This document shows, piece after piece, positions 30,565 to 40,369 of a DNA stretch of 43,545 nt. The stretch's first letter is position 1; each line of letters begins with the position of its first letter. This DNA is from Vibrio aestivus (lineage in GTDB: Bacteria > Pseudomonadota > Gammaproteobacteria > Enterobacterales > Vibrionaceae): NCBI GenBank assembly GCA_003263845.1, contig JYJN01000060.1, positions 1 through 43,545 of the forward strand, in the 5' to 3' direction. The translations under genes and the position numbers were made by a program. Below the pieces are notes generated by a model. That model saw only the letters and a list, made by a program, of their open reading frames with translations. It did no database searches and was not told where the DNA came from.

Positions 30565-31359
30565 ATGGCCACCATGAGTGAGCCTTTGAGCCAAAAAATG
30601 ACACTCGGTACCGATGTTTATCATCACCTATTAGCCCAACACGATATCTATTTTATTGCTTTTGATAAGCTAGGCGCAGTCATTGCTTCTAACTACCCTG
30701 TAGCGAACTTAAGTTTGCAAAGTGTCGATGATCTCGTCTTTCTTGCAGGGCCTGAGAACATCGCTCATATCAAGCACTACCTAGAAAATACCGATACGGC
30801 TGTGAACTTCTCTGTGGCCAACTTGAAGTTCACGATGTCGACCATTCCATCATCAAATGGGTCGATCGTTTACTGTCTGAACATTCAAGCCAGCCAAGCG
30901 CTAAGCCAAGAAGCGAATCTTGGTTCGATCGAGAAGGATTACCAGATAATCCAAGATCTCTCAGAGTCGTTAAATGTCATTAGCCAAGCAGAAGGCGGCA
31001 TTATCACCGATGAGCAGCGTGAGCAAATCCGAGCCAAGCTGTTACCAGACGTAGAGCTGCGCTTAAAGGAGATTCGCGATCCGAGTTTGAAGTTATGTTT
31101 GGAGCTGGTTCAAACCAATCTCACTAGCTTACTTTCCGGTGAGCAAGGCATGAACCAGAAGTTATTGGAAGTGCTCACCCCTTCAGAGATGCAAGTGGCG
31201 GAGTTTATTCGTAGTGGTATGTCGAGCCAAGAGATTGCTAACAACCTAAACGTCGCGCGTAAGACGGTAGAAAACCACCGCAATAGCCTTCGCAACAAGC
31301 TCGGCATTAAGAATCGAGGCGTGAACTTAAGAAACTACTTGTTGAGTCTCGAGCAATAA
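30565..31359 (+). CDS. LuxR-family transcriptional regulator with PAS-like N-terminus
   Basis: A 264-residue regulator. The C-terminal 60 residues are a GerE/LuxR helix-turn-helix (LTPSEMQVAEFIRSGMSSQEIANNLNVARKTVENHRNSLRNKLG). The N-terminal part (IYFIAFDKLGAVIASNYPVANLSLQSVDDL) looks like a PAS fold followed by a helical linker with many Glu and Gln. No autoinducer-binding domain is visible. Start may be 30565 (AAGAG seven bases upstream) or 30574. It is divergent from the CUT2 sugar operon and likely controls it. Confidence 0.82.
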   Translation: MATMSEPLSQKMTLGTDVYHHLLAQHDIYFIAFDKLGAVIASNYPVANLSLQSVDDLVFLAGPENIAHIKHYLENTDTAVNFSVANLKFTMSTIPSSNGSIVYCLNIQASQALSQEANLGSIEKDYQIIQDLSESLNVISQAEGGIITDEQREQIRAKLLPDVELRLKEIRDPSLKLCLELVQTNLTSLLSGEQGMNQKLLEVLTPSEMQVAEFIRSGMSSQEIANNLNVARKTVENHRNSLRNKLGIKNRGVNLRNYLLSLEQ

Positions 31360-31390
31360 AGTCCCCTAGCCACATAGGTTCCAGATATGC

Positions 31391-31422
31391 AAAAAAGCCA
31401 TCACTTTCAAGTGATGGCTTTC
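31391..31422. terminator. Terminator between LuxR-type and MCP genes
   Basis: AAGCCATCACTT-TC-AAGTGATGGCTT with A6 before it: on the minus strand it gives a T6 tail and ends the MCP gene; on the plus strand it may also stop the regulator transcript. Confidence 0.8.
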
Positions 31423-31435
31423 ACTTCTTCATTCA

Positions 31436-34241
31436 CTAAACCTTAAACTGCAAGGTGTTGGCGTTCAGCTCTTCAGCAGATTGCGCCACTTCGTGCTTGC
31501 GCCTGCGAGTTGCTCTGCGCTTGCTGATGTCTGTACAGACATTTCGCTAATCGTGGTAATGCTTTCACTCACCGTATCCGTCACCTTCGCTTGTTCTTCT
31601 GCTGCAACCGATACTTGCGCCATTTGAGCGTTAATCTGACGAATGGAATCTAAGATCTGTACAAAATTTTGCTTAGTTTGATCAGACAACTCAGAGGTCT
31701 CTTTCACCTGCTCTTCACATTGCAACATGTTCTGGCTCGCTGAGTTAGCTGAGTCCTGAATTGAAGAGATCATGGTTTGAATCTCAGACGCTGAATTCTG
31801 ACTACGCTGAGCCAAGGTTCTCACTTCATCGGCAACCACCGCAAAACCTCGGCCAGCCTCCCCTGCTCGAGCCGCTTCAATAGCCGCATTGAGCGCTAGA
31901 AGATTAGTTTGCTCAGCAATCTCTTGAATCACATCGAGAACATGACCGATCTCTTTACTCTTACCTTGCAGAGTTTGCATGTCACTATTGGTTGCGGAGA
32001 CATTATCCACCAGCTTTTGCAGAGCGACGCCACTTAGCTCTAACGACTCTTGACCTTGGCTGCTAAACTCTTGAGCAACTTTCGACGTTTCAGCCACTTC
32101 ATTGGTACTGCGTGCGACCTCTTGGATGGAGGTGGTCATCTGCTCAATCGCTGATGCAACGGATTCGGTTTCACGATGCTGAGTAGTCACAGCTTGTGTC
32201 GTTTGCTCACTGGCAACGGACGTTTCCTCAGCCGTCGATGCCAAGCTTTGGCTTGCTTGCAGAATCTCAGCCACCAAATCTTTTAGGTTATCCGACATCT
32301 CACGTAGTGCACCGTACAAACTATTCGCATCGGCCTTGCGATCAAACTGATAGGTTAAGTCTCCCTGAGCAACCTGCTGTGCAAGGTGCATCATGTCACG
32401 TGGTTCACCACCTAGTGGTTTCTTGATCACCTTGGCCAAGTACAAAGCCAGTGCAATAGTTAGAACCAAAGTTGCGACCATCAAATACAAGATGGTATTA
32501 CGGATCTTATAGACAGATTCAAACGCTTCACTTTGGTCGATTTCAGCGACCAAAGCCCATCGAATCCCACCGATGTCTAGCGGAGCGTATGAGGAAAGTA
32601 CCGCGTTACCGTTGTAGTCGGTAATGATTTCAGCGCCGCTGTTTCCTTTAAGTGCAGCCATTGTCGCCCGAGTTTGTACACCATTGTTTTCAACACTCCC
32701 CGCAAACGAGGCCGAGACTGAGTGGCGTTCTGGACTCAAATAGGAGTCTGATCGCATTCGATAATCAGAACCAACGAGGTATGACTCTCCACTTTCCCCC
32801 ATACCTTCACGCAGCTGCATCACCGCGTTGATCGAATCGAGAGATAGCTGCAGGGCAACGACTAGCTCCACATCTTGCTGCGAGTTTAGTATCGGTTTAG
32901 CAATAAACGCAGCAGGATCGCCATTAGACGGGGCATAAGGCGCAAAATCGACAATGCCGTACTCTTTGGTTGCTAACACGTCACGGACTAGCTTCCCAAG
33001 ATTACTTGAAGCAAATCGGCCATCAATAAAGTTGGTTTTGTAATCCGCTTCTTGCGTCACCGTGTAGAACGCTTCGCCACTCGGCTCAATGAGAAACAAA
33101 TCATAGTACCCATAGCTTTCAATGTACTTAGAGTAGAAATCTGAGCCTTGGTTATCTTTCGGGACAAAGGCTTCAACAACGTCTTTCTCCGTGATGAGTC
33201 CCCACGAGCTGCTTGAGTCCAACGCGATAGGTTGCCAAACAGACAGTACCAAATTCCCATTGTAATCTTGGATAATCTGAGAGTCAGCGTGATTGGCGAG
33301 TACGCTTTGCGCAGCGACCGTGTCAACTTGGGTATTATTTTTAAACGACGCGGCAACAGAGTGCCCAACCGGATCAATACGAGAATCTGAACGCATCAAC
33401 TTATCCGCACCAATCAGATAACTTTCACCCGTTTCACCCATGCCTTGGGTTTGACCTGTAATGGCATTCACCCTATCAATAGGGAACTGCAAAGCAGCAT
33501 AGCCAATCACGGTTTGCTGATTACCCACGATCGGCGTTACAAAAAAGCTGCGGGTGTATTATTAGAGTAGTGGTAAAGCGAGAAATCACCGAAGAACACC
33601 TCATCAGTAACCCCCGCGTTTCGGGCCCTGATGAACGCTCTCTCCAAGCCACTGCCTTTGATGTTTTCAGAGCGAACATTCTTACCAAGATCACCTTCCC
33701 TTGTCGTGGTGTAAACAAGATCACCGTCAGTATTGATAAGAAACGCATCATACCAACCGAATAACTGCTGAAAACGATCGACCTCTTTCCCATAAAGATC
33801 CGCGACACCTGACCATTGACGTCCCCCAGTTTGCTTTCCTTGCGCTCGATATGCCCTATCAAATTCTTGAGCTACCATTTGAGTAGTATGAGATTCAGAA
33901 AACAGCGTTAAACTGGTTTTTAACTGCTTGATGTATTCGTTGACTTGATTGGCTTGGGATTGGTTTATCGCTTCAAGCTTGCGAAAGCCTTCCAGCTGCA
34001 TGGTATTCGCCATTTCCACCAGAACATCCATATCGCCTTCACGCTCTTCAAAAAAAGAGTTTATCTGTGAAGACTTAATCGTTCGAACTGTTTCAAGCTG
34101 ATTATAGGAGCGCTCCGTAAGCGCAGTTTGTGTCAAATACAGTGCATTTATTCCCAGTAATACTGCGGGGACCACACCTATAAAAACCAACGCTCCTATA
34201 ATCAAATGGGAGAGTCTTAAATTACCTAACCACTGGCTCAT
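31436..34241 (-). CDS. Methyl-accepting chemotaxis protein with duplicated sensor module (two frameshifts)
   Basis: Repaired length about 935 residues, long for an MCP. A first membrane helix ([22 protein letters not shown]) is followed by a large periplasmic part, a second helix ([20 protein letters not shown]), HAMP, and a signalling domain with the hairpin tip [22 protein letters not shown]. The periplasmic part holds two copies of a module of about 210 residues, each with a YD-FLI segment and a later GMGE-GESYL-G-D-MRSDS segment. One T is missing in the A6 run at 33541-33546 (joins NTPAAF to [10 protein letters not shown]) and one base at 31492 (joins GAST to [18 protein letters not shown], stop at 31436). 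Ligand unknown. Confidence 0.88.
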
Positions 34242-34734
34242 AATTATCCTTATCTTGTGTTCTGAGTCGGTCTGCTATTGTTATTCATTTCTTTTATTTC
34301 TAATTGTTATTAAACCAAATAGGTTTAGTGTATTTAGATATAAATAACGTTTTATCACACTGCTAAAAACAGCGAAGACCCAAGAAAAGCACGGAATAAT
34401 TAAATAAGACAAGCTTAGACTTACAGTTTGTAACATTTGCACATTTGAGACATGTACACCTTATTTTACAAAGGGTTATATTAACTATTTTATTCTTAAT
34501 CTCAATTTATAAATTTACTTTAGGTTTCAAACAATAAGGTTAATCAATACTTTTTGTTTGGTCATTTATCAAACAATTAACCCAGCACTCACTATGAGTA
34601 AACTTCAATCACCCAAAATAGACGCACTTCAAAGAAATATACAATTTCAATTCATAAGGCATGATTATGAATATAAAGTCAATCATTCGTTATTGCGTAT
34701 TAAAATTAATACAATCATTGATGAGAAGTTAATC
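34242..34734. other. AT-rich gene-free region
   Basis: Strongly AT-rich. The reading frame of the next gene stays open back to 34558 but has no ribosome site or family-like sequence there. No operator or RNA recognised. Confidence 0.5.
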
Positions 34735-34980
34735 ATGATAACAACAAAAGAAACGCATCATTGCGATGACTGCTTTAAGAAAACAACGCACGTAGTTGTG
34801 CTTGTTCGAGATGAGGAATTAACCCAGAAAGAGAGAGGAGAAAACAAACTCTCTGAATTCTTAAAAGGCTTTATAAAAAGTTCTTCTGTCGGGGCTTTTG
34901 AGGCATCGATGGACGAATTCTCTCGCCATAGCATTTGCGAAGAATGCGGTAAGAAAACCATAAACGATAACCTTACCTAG
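34735..34980 (+). CDS. Small zinc-ribbon-like protein, unknown
   Basis: An 81-residue protein with two Cys pairs: HHCDDC near the N-terminus and CEECGKK near the C-terminus, separated by a helical middle (ELTQKERGENKLSEFLKGF). The four Cys could bind one zinc. The ATG at 34735 has AGAAG seven bases upstream; a longer frame exists but lacks support. Base composition is lower in G+C than the neighbours, hinting at transfer. Function not recognised. Confidence 0.55.
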   Translation: MITTKETHHCDDCFKKTTHVVVLVRDEELTQKERGENKLSEFLKGFIKSSSVGAFEASMDEFSRHSICEECGKKTINDNLT

Positions 34981-35019
34981 CCCATTTACAAACTGGATTA
35001 GAACATATCAACTAACTAT

Positions 35020-35058
35020 AAAAAACCGCGTCACTTCAATAAAGCAACGCGGTTTTTT
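35020..35058. terminator. Bidirectional terminator
   Basis: AAAAACCGCGT and ACGCGGTTTTTT arms around a loop, between convergent genes ending at 34980 and 35076. Confidence 0.82.
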
Positions 35059-35075
35059 CTTATTAAGTGGGTGTG

Positions 35076-35915
35076 CTACTTTGCAGCCTGAGCGATATCA
35101 ATCGCAATGTCACGCCAATCTCGAAGCTCTTCGTGGAAGTGTTCCACTTGGGCATTGCTCATGCTGTTCACCATTTTCACAACATAGGCTTTTGCCACCA
35201 TTCTGTTGTATATGGTCTTTTCACGCAGTGCTTCAGAGTAGTAACTCTTAGGCTCATACATAATGCGTTGGAAGTTGACTTGAAAATACCCAGAGTCGTG
35301 GCGGCGGTCGATAAGATCTTTCATTACGCTGCGCATATAAGTTTGATGCTTAATCCAATCTTCCGCACTCGGCTTCACCTTTTGGCTCCACTCAACAGCG
35401 AGCTGCTGTTGCTCGTCGGATAAAGCACCAATCCATTTCTCGCTGTTCTCAATAATTCTCTCAAGATAGAGCTCTCTGAAACCCGCCTCATCTAACTCTT
35501 CATATTTCTTGCGAAACTTATCGTGGCGCTTTTCCACGCTTTCAATCAGTTCCTTGGCTTGCTCATCGGTCAGAAGCGTTGAGAGTGAGTAGAGGTCAGG
35601 AGCAATCTTATGCACTATACGCTCAGAATGGTGCTGCATTTTTTCCTCTTGCGCGAGAAATGCGTCCTCATCAAAGGTTTTAGGGTCAATCGCGATCATT
35701 TCATCGATATGTTCGATGTAGAGAGGTATCTCTTCTTCTTGATGCCAAGCTTTCAAGCCTTCGATACGCTGCGTAAGTATCGACTTTTGGTCACGCTCAA
35801 GGTCAACATATCCCTCGATATAATCAATCAATAACCAGTCTAGATTACTGTATGCAAACTGAACGCCGCATCCCGACAACGCTAATACCAGTAATAAACA
35901 TAATCCACGTCTCAC
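35076..35915 (-). CDS. DUF6279 family lipoprotein
   Basis: A 279-residue lipoprotein: signal peptide with lipobox LALSGC at residues about 11-16, then GVQFAYSNLDWLLIDYIEGYVDL, the conserved start of DUF6279. The rest is helical and acidic. The start is set at GTG 35915, preceded by AAGGAGG, rather than the in-frame codon 30 bases upstream. It probably sits in the outer or inner membrane facing the periplasm; no function is known. Confidence 0.8.
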   Translation of the reverse strand: MRRGLCLLLVLALSGCGVQFAYSNLDWLLIDYIEGYVDLERDQKSILTQRIEGLKAWHQEEEIPLYIEHIDEMIAIDPKTFDEDAFLAQEEKMQHHSERIVHKIAPDLYSLSTLLTDEQAKELIESVEKRHDKFRKKYEELDEAGFRELYLERIIENSEKWIGALSDEQQQLAVEWSQKVKPSAEDWIKHQTYMRSVMKDLIDRRHDSGYFQVNFQRIMYEPKSYYSEALREKTIYNRMVAKAYVVKMVNSMSNAQVEHFHEELRDWRDIAIDIAQAAK

Positions 35916-36148
35916 ACTTTCCTCCTTGAGCGCAGGTACCCTCACCTCTCCAAAGCCCTTTCTCGAACCATTGCTAAACCATATTTCTGAGGCGTATTTC
36001 GAAGCAACACCTTAAAGTATATGCTTTAAGAATAGCCAATCATTGAAAATAGCTAAACGCCGTTTCTCCATACGAAATTAGACTACAAAAAGATCCCGAG
36101 TATCCCTATGGCACACTTTATTTTTGAGTGGAGTTTTACATTCGAAAG

Positions 36149-36173
36149 TAAAAAGCCCCTCACAGAGGGGCTC
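36149..36173 (-). terminator. Terminator of the second alkyl sulfatase unit
   Basis: On the minus strand AGCCCCTC-TGT-GAGGGGCT with a following T run, 26 bases after the stop of the small periplasmic gene. Confidence 0.75.
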
Positions 36174-36199
36174 AAAGTCCAATGTGTAGAGAACGACCT

Positions 36200-36648
36200 C
36201 TAAGTCTGATTAATTAAACCCAGATATAAAGCCTCATCCATGGTGATGGTCTTGTTAACTAAATTGTGTAACGTGGCTTCTGAAAGCAATAGTACGCCTT
36301 GGTTCTCTTCTGGAGCATCGACATGGATAGAGACTCGTTCTCCAGCCTCATATTGAGACCACAGATGGCTATCGATAAGATAGATATAGGTGCCACTTGG
36401 CATCTCTGGGTACTGATCCACCATTAAGCTTATCCACCAGCTTGCTCGTCTCAACCTTTACTGCCCGTCAACTCACTAGGCTTACTAATGACTGATGTGC
36501 GGATCGCTTTTTGCGTTGCAATCGCCACATCCAAAGCCCCTGGGTAGCTTTCGGTGAACGGGTTGCTGAACTGCCCATCGTATGAACATGCCAAGCTCGG
36601 CGAGCTCACTAGAAACATAGTCAGTGCACCTGTGAGAAAACACTTCAT
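36200..36648 (-). CDS. Short periplasmic protein beside alkyl sulfatase, SCP2-like tail (one frameshift)
   Basis: Repaired length about 149 residues: signal peptide (MKCFLTGALTMFLVSSPSLA), CSYDGQFSNPFTESYPGALDV, then RASWWISLMVDQYPEMPSGTYIYLIDSHLW and a final VLLLSEATLHNLVNKTITMDEALYLGLI. This ending resembles the SCP2-like C-terminal pattern of alkyl sulfatases (here LTLTKAALDDVQLGNVTLEQAIANGDI). It begins 10 bases after the alkyl sulfatase stop on the same strand, so they are surely co-transcribed. The two open frames overlap at 36451-36454; adding one base to the CC at 36455-36456 fuses them. No family is recognised; a role in binding the alkyl substrate is a guess. Confidence 0.65.
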
Positions 36649-36658
36649 ACTTCCTCCG

Positions 36659-38614
36659 CTACGGTGTCACGATATTGAACCAAAAGTCGAATGTATCTAG
36701 CATACCAACAAAGTCTTTGAACACATCTTCATCGCCATCTAGCTTAATATCACCATTTGCAATCGCTTGCTCCAACGTGACATTACCAAGCTGAACGTCA
36801 TCCAAGGCTGCTTTTGTTAGTGTGAGTGAAACATCCGGATCGGTTGACTGCTTTCTTGTGTGATTCAACACTGAGTTCTCGACGTACAAGGTGTATTTCT
36901 CATCAAGGTCGGTGAAATCTAGGTTAATCGCGTAGTCTTTACCAGCCGCTTTCTCTGGCAGAATTCGCACCGCTAAATAGTCGAATAGCATTTCTGGTGG
37001 CATGTTTTTGATGATGTCAGGAGAGGCAGTATTGGTTCCTCCCGCCGAAGGCGTACCATTTCTAAGCTCATAGGCACCTTGAAGATACACTGAACGCCAA
37101 GGGCCAGATTCCGCTTGATAGCCCAACTGCTCGTAAGCATCCGCTAACAGCGCTTTACCTTTCTTACTTTGCGGATTGGCAAACACAACATGCTTCATCA
37201 CTTCTGCTACCCAACGGTATTTACCAACATCGAAATCAGCTTGCGCTTTCTTGATGGTTTCACGCTCTCCCCCCATGTATTCAACATACATAACGGCAGC
37301 GTTTGTTGGTGGAAGATTATTCAAGTCGGATGGATTACCGTTATACCAACCCATATAGCGTTGATAAACCGCGCGGCTATTGTGGCGCAAGGTGCCGTAG
37401 TAACCACGCGTACTCCAATTGTACTCGATCTCGTCTGGAAACTGGATAATTTCCGAGATTTCTTCGCCAATATAGCCTTGGTTCATTAAGCGAACAGTTT
37501 GATCATGGGTGTACTTATACATGTCGCGCTGTTTCTTGAAGTACTCAACAATCTTTTCTTGTCCCCACATTGGCCAATGGTGACTTTGGAACTTCACTTC
37601 TACCTCATCACCCCACATCTCAATGGTTTCTTGAAGATAACTTGACCACTTCAAGGCATCACGCACTTGCGCGCCACGTAGAGTCAAAATGTTGTGCATG
37701 GTATTCGTTGAGTTTTCTGCCATCCACACGGCTTTTTTATCTGGGAAGTAGGTATTGATTTCGGTTGGCGCCTCAGAGCCAGGTGTGTATTGGAATACCA
37801 TGCGTACGCCATCGATTGTGCGTTCGTCGCCCGTTTTTTCGATAATATCCGTTGGCTTGATGAGAGTGGCAAGGCCCGTCGATGTTGTCTGTCCTAAACC
37901 GCCATTCACACCGCCTCTTTCATTCCGTGGAAGTAGCGCTCCGTACATAAACACGGCGCGTCGCCCCATTGCATTACCTGCAATCACATTCTCCGATACC
38001 GCATGCTCGGTAAAGTCTTTAGAGGCGATGATTTCAACATTGCCTGCCATCACCTCTTTTTCATCAACAATACCTCGAACCCCGCCAAAGTGGTCAATGT
38101 GACTGTGGCTATAAATGACCGCCACCACTGGCCTTTCACCTAACTCACCATTGATGAATTCAAGCGCAGCTTGAGCAGTTTCTTGTGAAATTAGTGGATC
38201 AAAAACGATCCACCCTGTATCACCCTTAACGAACGTAATGTTTGAAAGATCATAGCCTCTGACCTGGTAAATTCCCTCTGTCACTTCAAACAAGCCATTG
38301 ATCATATTAAGTTGAGCGTTGCGCCATAAGCTAGGATTCACGCTGTCAGGAGCTGGCTTGTCCAAACCAATGTATTTTTTGTAAGCTTCTAAGTCCCAAA
38401 CGACATCACCGTTAGCGTTTGTGATTGTCACAACGTCTTGCTGCGCGATGAAACCGCGCTGAGCATCTTCAAAATCTTGTTTGTCGCTAAAGGGTAGGCT
38501 TTCCTTTACTTGGGTATTGACAGCGATAGTAGCTTGAGTAGCTGGCTTAGGCTCAGTGGCTGCAGCTCCAAATGATACAATTACAGCCGCGACAATTGCC
38601 GAAATAGGCTTCAT
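36659..38614 (-). CDS. Exported class III alkyl sulfatase
   Basis: A 651-residue intact enzyme. ATG at 38614 has AAGGAG six bases upstream and opens a signal peptide (MKPISAIVAAVIVSFGAAA). Then QDFEDAQRGFIA and PDSVNPSLWRNAQLN, the family's N-terminal marks; the metal site SHSHIDHFGG; GSEAPTEINTYFP, MAENSTNTMHN and SHHWPMWG, completing the dinuclear zinc site; a helical dimerisation domain; and an SCP2-like C-terminal domain. Members cleave medium-chain alkyl sulfates to alcohol and sulfate. It is followed by a small periplasmic gene in the same unit. This is the canonical one of two paralogues in the window. Confidence 0.92.
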   Translation of the reverse strand: MKPISAIVAAVIVSFGAAATEPKPATQATIAVNTQVKESLPFSDKQDFEDAQRGFIAQQDVVTITNANGDVVWDLEAYKKYIGLDKPAPDSVNPSLWRNAQLNMINGLFEVTEGIYQVRGYDLSNITFVKGDTGWIVFDPLISQETAQAALEFINGELGERPVVAVIYSHSHIDHFGGVRGIVDEKEVMAGNVEIIASKDFTEHAVSENVIAGNAMGRRAVFMYGALLPRNERGGVNGGLGQTTSTGLATLIKPTDIIEKTGDERTIDGVRMVFQYTPGSEAPTEINTYFPDKKAVWMAENSTNTMHNILTLRGAQVRDALKWSSYLQETIEMWGDEVEVKFQSHHWPMWGQEKIVEYFKKQRDMYKYTHDQTVRLMNQGYIGEEISEIIQFPDEIEYNWSTRGYYGTLRHNSRAVYQRYMGWYNGNPSDLNNLPPTNAAVMYVEYMGGERETIKKAQADFDVGKYRWVAEVMKHVVFANPQSKKGKALLADAYEQLGYQAESGPWRSVYLQGAYELRNGTPSAGGTNTASPDIIKNMPPEMLFDYLAVRILPEKAAGKDYAINLDFTDLDEKYTLYVENSVLNHTRKQSTDPDVSLTLTKAALDDVQLGNVTLEQAIANGDIKLDGDEDVFKDFVGMLDTFDFWFNIVTP

Positions 38615-38867
38615 AGTTTTCTCCTTGCTATGCATCAACTTGCAAACTAAATTGCTCATCCTTAAGCGTAGTCGAGTTTTTCAACCGTTCAAAATTCCCA
38701 CGACAGATCAAGGAAATAATTAGGAATTAAGGTGAAATCAGCCAGTAAGAGGAGTAGACCAATTGAGTGATTAGGCCGATAGAAAAGAAACACAACCTGC
38801 TACAAAACATGTCGGGTAGAGGCTGGAAAATTAACCAAAACAAGGCGTGGGATTTGTGAAATGAAAA

Positions 38868-38886
38868 AGCCCTCAAAGAGGGGCTG
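38868..38886 (-). terminator. Terminator-like hairpin, minus strand
   Basis: On the minus strand AGCCCCTC-TTT-GAGGGCT with one bulge, followed by TTTTT. It could end transcripts from the MATE/HAD unit, whose last stop is about 520 bases upstream. Confidence 0.5.
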
Positions 38887-39107
38887 CAAGCGAAGGGTAT
38901 TGCCACTTTGGGAACTTTGTAAGCCATCTTATATGTGTCTTATCTCGTTTCCCTCGATTTATGTGACTACAGTAATTCATTTTTCGTCCCAATGATAATT
39001 GGAATTTTCGATTAAACTAATGACAAAAATCGATGTTAAACACCTGTAAACAAATAATTTCATATTTAATCTTTATTTCCAACTTTTGAGACAGTTAACT
39101 GGGAGCA

Positions 39108-39281
39108 GGGTATCAATATGTGTTGAAAATCACGCAAACCTAGTATGGGATTTCGGTCTAGCTAGATAGAGCACCTTTCGCTTGCCGATACCCAATGAGG
39201 TACAAGGCATTTACCTATACGTCCTCGGACACGCTATTTGGTTCTGATTCCACGACAAACTGAGCATCTAAATAGGTAAAT
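39108..39281. repeat. Nested inverted repeats, possible structured RNA or dispersed repeat
   Basis: GGGTATC (39108-39114) pairs with GATACCC (39187-39193); ATTTACCTAT (39209-39218) pairs perfectly with ATAGGTAAAT (39272-39281). GTCCTCGGAC is a small hairpin inside the second loop. No coding sense on either strand beyond short frames. Confidence 0.45.
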
Positions 39282-39406
39282 TCCAAATCGGCTGGAACAA
39301 ATAGTAGGCAGGAGATACGCCTAGAGCCTTTGTGCCGAGGCACTGACTAGAAAGGAAGACACTAGAGAGGTTATGGAGCCCATTTAGCCAATGAACCCCA
39401 AATACA

Positions 39407-40006
39407 TTAAGCGAGAGGCACCGGAAAGAAGGTGAATTCGTCGTTCTCGATAAGATAACAATCCATACCAGCAGCATGGGCTGCTTGTAAGCCAAGCTTC
39501 GTATCCTCAAATACAACGCAATCCGACGGCGCAATCTTCATATTGTTTGCTGCTGCCAAAAATGTCTCTGGCTTAGGTTTGTGCTCAGTCACATCATTTG
39601 CTGTCACAATGGTGTCGAACAACTCAATCACTTTGTTGTTGGTTAACAAAGCATCGGCATGCTTACGCTGACTGCCAGTGCCAATGGCTAACTTTCGCTT
39701 TCCTACGGAGTCTTTCAATACTTCGTAAGTAACCGAAATCAACTCGCCTTTATTCGCTACCGCTTCATAGTGACCGTATTTGGCTTGTACCATTTCATCT
39801 TCTGTCGCATCGATAGAGTGCATTTTCTTTAACATTCGAGCTGTCTTAATCGTCGGTTGACCACCAAGCTGATAGAGCCACTGCTCATCAAAAGGAAATT
39901 CAAACTGCTCTGCTGTTTTTCGCCATGCTGAAAGATGGGTCGGCATTGAGTCAATCAACGTGCCATCCATGTCGAAGATAATGCCCTGATACTTATCGAG
40001 ATTCAT
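39407..40006 (-). CDS. HAD-family hydrolase, YqaB-like (fructose-1-P / 6-phosphogluconate phosphatase)
   Basis: A 199-residue HAD phosphatase of the beta-phosphoglucomutase-like subgroup. Motif I IIFDMDGTLIDSMPTHL with both catalytic Asp, motif II IGTGSQR, motif III Lys in HKPKPETF, motif IV VVFEDTKLGLQAAHAAGMDCY. Helical cap between motifs I and II. E. coli YqaB acts on fructose 1-phosphate and 6-phosphogluconate; that specificity here is inferred from similarity of motifs and size. Upstream on the same strand lie a small membrane protein and a MATE exporter. Confidence 0.85.
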   Translation of the reverse strand: MNLDKYQGIIFDMDGTLIDSMPTHLSAWRKTAEQFEFPFDEQWLYQLGGQPTIKTARMLKKMHSIDATEDEMVQAKYGHYEAVANKGELISVTYEVLKDSVGKRKLAIGTGSQRKHADALLTNNKVIELFDTIVTANDVTEHKPKPETFLAAANNMKIAPSDCVVFEDTKLGLQAAHAAGMDCYLIENDEFTFFPVPLA

Positions 40007-40114
40007 TGGATTACTACCTAATAGAAAACTGGCTTGATGCTATCATACCCTCTCCGATGACAACATTAAGAAAACGCAGCCAACAATCGGAATACTCACC
40101 AACTGAAGAGCTAG

Positions 40115-40354
40115 CTAAACACTTGGCTTAGAACGTTTTTCCGCTTTAGGTTGCTCTTTCTCATGTTTGTACCCCATGGTTCGAATATGCTCACCATGAA
40201 TCGTGTTTTTCATTAACTCCCATAAAGCGGCTAGAAAGCGCTTGTGTGCTTCATGATGGCGGATATATTTGACGTGAACAAAAATATACACGCAAAAGAA
40301 CAATACAAATGCTGCCGTCACGCCATACGCTTCATAAATACTAATTAAATTCAC
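40115..40354 (-). CDS. Small single-helix membrane protein, unknown
   Basis: A 79-residue protein with one membrane helix (YGVTAAFVLFFCVYIFVHVKYI) then a basic, His-rich cytoplasmic tail (RHHEAHKRFLAALWELMK) ending EKEQPKAEKRSKPSV. The GTG at 40354 has GAGG eight bases upstream and is preferred over the GTG nine bases earlier. It starts 15 bases after the MATE stop, so it is probably translated from the same mRNA. Family not recognised. Confidence 0.6.
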   Translation of the reverse strand: MNLISIYEAYGVTAAFVLFFCVYIFVHVKYIRHHEAHKRFLAALWELMKNTIHGEHIRTMGYKHEKEQPKAEKRSKPSV

Positions 40355-40369
40355 AAATTGCACCTCAAT

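Larger units (their letters stand above)
38615..39406. other. Long gene-free stretch with a structured element
   Basis: No convincing gene over about 790 bases. It holds a terminator-like hairpin (38868-38886, minus-strand T run) and, from about 39100 to 39400, a less AT-rich segment with nested inverted repeats (listed separately). The 38615-39100 part shows nothing else recognised. Confidence 0.5.

Noticed and set aside
33541..33546. Programmed frameshift at the A6/T6 run of the MCP gene
   Set aside because: Similar single-base breaks occur in many unrelated genes here, including runs too short to slip; sequencing error explains all of them better.
38727..38927. 66-codon minus-strand frame after the second sulfatase
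   Set aside because: Crosses a terminator hairpin, has no ribosome site and no recognisable sequence.
39150..39255. tRNA-like segment (GGTCTAGCTAGATAGAGC and GGTTCTGATTCC)
   Set aside because: The D-arm-like and T-arm-like parts are about 80 bases apart and no acceptor or anticodon stem can be formed; not a tRNA.
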